Source of the DNA: Vulcanimicrobiota bacterium
GTDB taxonomy: Bacteria > Vulcanimicrobiota > Vulcanimicrobiia > Vulcanimicrobiales > Vulcanimicrobiaceae
DNA: 64,000 nt
Assembly: GCA_003140215.1 (NCBI GenBank)
Contig: PLJL01000004.1
Location: 1,770,192 to 1,834,191 of the forward strand
Reading direction: 5' to 3'
The notes below the pieces were generated by a model. That model saw only the letters and a list, made by a program, of their open reading frames with translations, ran no database searches and had not been told where the DNA came from. Shown piece after piece: positions 61,351 through 64,000 of this stretch; position 1 is the stretch's first letter, and each line of letters starts with the position of its first letter. A program made the translations under genes and the position numbers.

Positions 61351-61668
61351 CTACGGAGTCACGCTGAGACTCCGCTGGGGATTCGGCTTACGTTCATCGT
61401 CGATGAAATGCAAGTGGTCGGCGCGGCGCAAGATGACCATGCGTTTGGTCGCCGGCGGGCGTTCGAAGAGCGCGTACATTCCGGCCAGGGGCAGCGAGAC
61501 GTCGTCCTCGGCCACCAGGTACAACACGGGTACGTCGCGCGTCCAACCGAAGGTGAGGCGCACCGGCAGAATCCCCGGTTTGGATTGCGAGGCTCCGGCC
61601 GGCGCGAGCGCTACCGCGGCGCGAATTCGCGGCTCTCCGGCAGTTGCGGCGGGCGCCGTCAGCCGTCA
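61351..61668 (-). pseudogene. internal fragment of an alpha/beta hydrolase (dienelactone-hydrolase-like)
   Basis: The open stretch reads EPRIRAAVALAPAGASQSKP, RDVPVLYLVAEDDVSLPLAG and RMVILRRADHLHFIDD: the acid-residue strand (AEDD) and the catalytic-His strand (ADHLHF) of an alpha/beta hydrolase. The nucleophile elbow (GxSxG) and everything before it are missing behind a TGA at about 61,669, and the C-terminus ends abruptly. A gene remnant. Confidence 0.6.
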
Positions 61669-61751
61669 TGAGTATCGACCGTTCTTTTCGGCGCCCGCGT
61701 CTCCGATGGATCGAGAGGGTGGGGGCCGAATTGCTCCCACGGGGGTAGTGC

Positions 61752-62711
61752 ATGTTTCATCGTTCGCTGGTCGTCGTTGCTCTGGCCACCCTGGTATCCG
61801 CGTGCGGCGGCGGCGGCGCGACGTCGTCGCAAACGTCGTTCGCGACGCCCACTCCTACCCCGGTTCCGACCTCGACCCCGTTTGCGGGACCGCAGTATCT
61901 CTACGTCGCGAAAACCTCGCCGCCCAGCGGCATCATGCAGTACGCGCTCCCGTTGACCGCGAGCTCGATGCCGAACTTCACGCTGCCGTTCGACAATGTC
62001 AGGTCCCTGGCGTTCGACGCGAGCGGAGACCTGGCGGCCGCCGACTCGACGGGGCACGTAAAGTTCTTCCCGCCGCCGCTGTCCGCGACGAGCACGCCGG
62101 CGGTGTCGTTCAACACCGGCACCGGCTTCGCCGGTATTGCGGCATTCAACGGTGCGGGCGACTTGTTCGTCACGGCCGCGAACGGGGTGAACGTGTTCGC
62201 GCACCCCTTCACGAGTGCGAGCACCCCGTCGGCGTTCATTACCGCGCCGTCGATCAGGTCGTCGTTCGCGCTCGCGTTCGACGCGGCACAAAACCTGTAC
62301 GTCGCGGCCGACACGGGCAAGATGAGCCTGTTGGTTTTCGCCCCGCCGTACTCGGGAACACCGGTCATCACGCCGGGAGTCGACGTCGTCACGCCCTACG
62401 AGAGCATCGCTGTCAGCGCGAATCAGGTGATCGCACCGGCCTTGCACCTGCCGGGAAGGGTCGACGTGTACGGCTTGCCGCTCACGGCGGCGAGCACGCC
62501 GAACGCCGCGATCGAAAGCGGTTCCGGAGGCATCAACGGGCCGAACTCGGTCGCGCTCGATGCGGCCGGCAATCTCTACGTCATGAACACCGGCAATGGG
62601 TCGGTGACGGTGTACTCGCTGCCGATCCCAACCGGAGGTGGTCTGCCGACGGTCACCCTGCAGATGCCCGCCGGAACCTTCAACTTCTGGGGGATCGCGG
62701 TCGGGAGGTGA
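61752..62711 (+). CDS. lipoprotein with NHL/YVTN-like beta-propeller repeats
   Basis: 319 residues with a lipobox (VVALATLVSACGGGG), a Thr/Pro linker, and five or six ~40-residue repeats of the type LAFDASGDLAAADS, AAFNGAGDLFVTAANG, LAFDAAQNLYVAADTG, VALDAAGNLYVMNTGN followed by VxVYxLPLTAxSTPxA. These look like propeller blades. Exported and membrane-attached; ligand unknown. Confidence 0.82.
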   Translation: MFHRSLVVVALATLVSACGGGGATSSQTSFATPTPTPVPTSTPFAGPQYLYVAKTSPPSGIMQYALPLTASSMPNFTLPFDNVRSLAFDASGDLAAADSTGHVKFFPPPLSATSTPAVSFNTGTGFAGIAAFNGAGDLFVTAANGVNVFAHPFTSASTPSAFITAPSIRSSFALAFDAAQNLYVAADTGKMSLLVFAPPYSGTPVITPGVDVVTPYESIAVSANQVIAPALHLPGRVDVYGLPLTAASTPNAAIESGSGGINGPNSVALDAAGNLYVMNTGNGSVTVYSLPIPTGGGLPTVTLQMPAGTFNFWGIAVGR

Positions 62712-62823
62712 GCGGGGGCTGAGCCGGCGACGGCGGCCGGCCCAGGAAGGGTGGGCCCACGGGGCGGTGGAAGTCCGAATTCCTTAGGTCACACCGCGCA
62801 AGCGTCTGATTGGAGTGGATCGT

Positions 62824-63588
62824 ATGCGTGTGAAGTCATTCTTGCTCGTCGCAGCTCTGGCCGCGTTGAGCGCCTCGCCGGCTCTGGCGCAGAACGCGGC
62901 GCCGCCCGGGAATGCACCGCCGGCGGTCCGGCCGCCGGCCATGGACGCCGCCTATCCGTTGGGCACCGCGTATCGCGACATCGGGCGGGCCGAACAGGCC
63001 GGCGCGACGGGTCATTACATCGACGCCGCGCGGTCGCACTACCGCGCCGGGATCGACCGGTACGGGCGCAACGACGACGCCGGTGCGGCGGCCGAGGCCC
63101 GCGCCGCGTCCGACCTCGCGCGCGTCGCGCTCGACGAGCGGCCGGCGCCCGATCGCAGCGGGCCCAAGGACGTCCCGGCCCCACCCTCGCCACGGCCGAT
63201 GCCGGGTGGGTCGCACGACGGCGGCGCTCCGGGCGCCATGGTGCACGTCCGGAGCGCGATGCCACGCATCGAGGGGATGCCGTTCTTCTCGTTCGGCGGC
63301 GACGGAGCGCTCATGGGGATGCGCCGGGGCGGCTACGACGCGACGCGGCTGGCTGAGATCTTGAAGGTCGAGACGGGTGCCGAAGCGCGGCAGCTCGCGC
63401 AGGGCGCGGTCGACGCGAACGGTGCGGCCCAGCGTGCCGCGTTGGCGGGCAACGTGAGCGAAGCGGCGCGCCAGACGCGCATCAGCGACGACTTGGCCGC
63501 CGCCGTGCGCGACATCGCCGCGATCAATCATCCGGAGCTGCGCAACGGGACGCGGATGCTCCGCATCGAGCGCAGCATGTCGATGTAA
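62824..63588 (+). CDS. secreted hypothetical protein
   Basis: 254 residues from ATG 62824 with a clear signal peptide (VKSFLLVAALAALSASPALA). The mature part has a Pro-rich linker, a helical segment with ARSHYRAGIDRYGRNDDAGA, a Met/Gly/Arg-rich middle (RIEGMPFFSFGGDGALMGMR) and a second helical segment (DDLAAAVRDIAAINHPELRN). No family recognised. Confidence 0.75.
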   Translation: MRVKSFLLVAALAALSASPALAQNAAPPGNAPPAVRPPAMDAAYPLGTAYRDIGRAEQAGATGHYIDAARSHYRAGIDRYGRNDDAGAAAEARAASDLARVALDERPAPDRSGPKDVPAPPSPRPMPGGSHDGGAPGAMVHVRSAMPRIEGMPFFSFGGDGALMGMRRGGYDATRLAEILKVETGAEARQLAQGAVDANGAAQRAALAGNVSEAARQTRISDDLAAAVRDIAAINHPELRNGTRMLRIERSMSM

Positions 63589-63597
63589 TCGGTCCAT

Positions 63598-63629
63598 CCC
63601 GAGCTCCGTCGAGGGTGACGGGGCTCGGG
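63598..63629 (+). terminator. hairpin after the secreted protein gene
   Basis: A 13-bp stem CCCGAGCTCCGTC/GACGGGGCTCGGG with one G-T pair and a six-base loop. There is no T-tract, so termination is likely but not certain. Confidence 0.5.
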
Positions 63630-63657
63630 GGCGCGATTGGGGAAGCTCGGGCCCCCT

Positions 63658-64000
63658 ATGGGCGGGATCGTGGTTCGGAAGATTGAGCGCTCGCCGGCAG
63701 CGCAGCTCGCGCCGTTGGCCGAGCGCGGCGTCGCGACCGTTCACGAGGCGCTGGGCCGCACCGGCTTGATGGCCGCGTACATGCGACCCATCTACCCGGG
63801 CGCATCGATCGCCGGCAACGCCGTGACCGTCACCGTCGCGCCGGGCGACAACACGATGATCCACGTCGTGGTCGAGCTGTGCCAGGCCGGCGACGTCGTG
63901 GTCGTCGTCCCCACCTCGCCCTGCGAGGACGGATACTTCGGCGACCTCTTCGGCGGTGCGCTCAAGGCGCGCGGCGTGCTCGGTGTCGTCATCGAAGCCG
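63658..64000 (+). CDS. RraA-like 4-carboxy-4-hydroxy-2-oxoadipate aldolase / oxaloacetate decarboxylase (runs off the right edge)
   Basis: 114 codons of an RraA-fold protein: VATVHEALGRTGLMAAYMRP, IYPGASIAGNAVTVTVAPGD, PTSPCEDGYFGDLFGGALKA and RGVLGVVIEA. This subset matches the class II pyruvate aldolases (GalC/LigK/ProA) of gallate and protocatechuate breakdown, with the conserved Gly-Asp and Glu-Asp-Gly segments for the divalent metal. The catalytic DGxxRD lies beyond the window. Aromatic catabolism would fit the fahA operon elsewhere in the window. Confidence 0.82.
   Translation, partial: MGGIVVRKIERSPAAQLAPLAERGVATVHEALGRTGLMAAYMRPIYPGASIAGNAVTVTVAPGDNTMIHVVVELCQAGDVVVVVPTSPCEDGYFGDLFGGALKARGVLGVVIEA

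Overview
The window is high-GC chromosomal DNA with dense, frequently overlapping genes and many GTG starts. Its housekeeping backbone is Firmicutes-like in order: hemW, a YacL-type PIN/TRAM protein, ispD, ispF, gltX, cysE, cysS, rlmB, sigH, then rpmG, tRNA-Trp, secE, nusG, and further on rplK-rplA. Around it are features of diderm lineages (a TonB-dependent receptor) and GGGG-type lipoproteins carrying NHL-like propellers. My best guess is an uncultured diderm lineage related to Eremiobacterota (WPS-2) or a neighbouring phylum. That is inference from gene order and style; no rRNA is present to confirm it.

Layout. 1-13 kb is the conserved isoprenoid / aminoacyl-tRNA synthetase / sigma cluster. 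It is interrupted by a large LuxR-type ATPase regulator on the minus strand and two small gene pairs. Two genes in it are unusual: IspD carries a C-terminal domain resembling EF-G domain V, and the protein at the gltX position is a GluRS homologue with all its signature motifs altered. 13-15 kb holds a GT87-like membrane glycosyltransferase and a small cysteine protein. About 15.0-27.6 kb is an accessory island ending at the 3' end of a tRNA-Thr gene. It contains a truncated HNH nuclease, a PD-(D/E)XK protein, several frameshifted remnants, a three-gene Thoeris defence operon (SIR2-SLOG ThsA plus two different TIR proteins), several small membrane proteins, and a lower-GC cassette bracketed by imperfect ~62-bp direct repeats. 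27.6-36.4 kb is a tRNA-rich stretch (Thr, Tyr, Gly, Thr, Arg) with a beta-lactamase-fold hydrolase, a PD-(D/E)XK endonuclease whose stop codon lies inside a tRNA gene, a fumarylacetoacetase operon with an uncharacterised partner, and a membrane diguanylate cyclase.

36.4-37.7 kb carries rpmG, tRNA-Trp, secE and nusG, with a promoter, a candidate attenuator and a terminator inside a larger palindrome. The expected next gene, rplK, lies 20.5 kb away. The intervening block holds a serine-hydrolase lipoprotein, MntP-like and Nramp-like metal transporters, a GntR-ABC operon, a TRAP transporter with its FCD regulator, a dTDP-3-amino-sugar cassette (ketoisomerase, aminotransferase, acyltransferase, glycosyltransferase), a group of small or broken genes, a TonB-dependent receptor, a cupin and a secreted phosphoesterase. 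rplK-rplA have their own promoter and leader and end at a strong terminator, without rplJL. The window closes with a formylglycine-generating enzyme homologue, low-complexity and propeller-like exported proteins, a hydrolase remnant and the start of an RraA-type aldolase gene.
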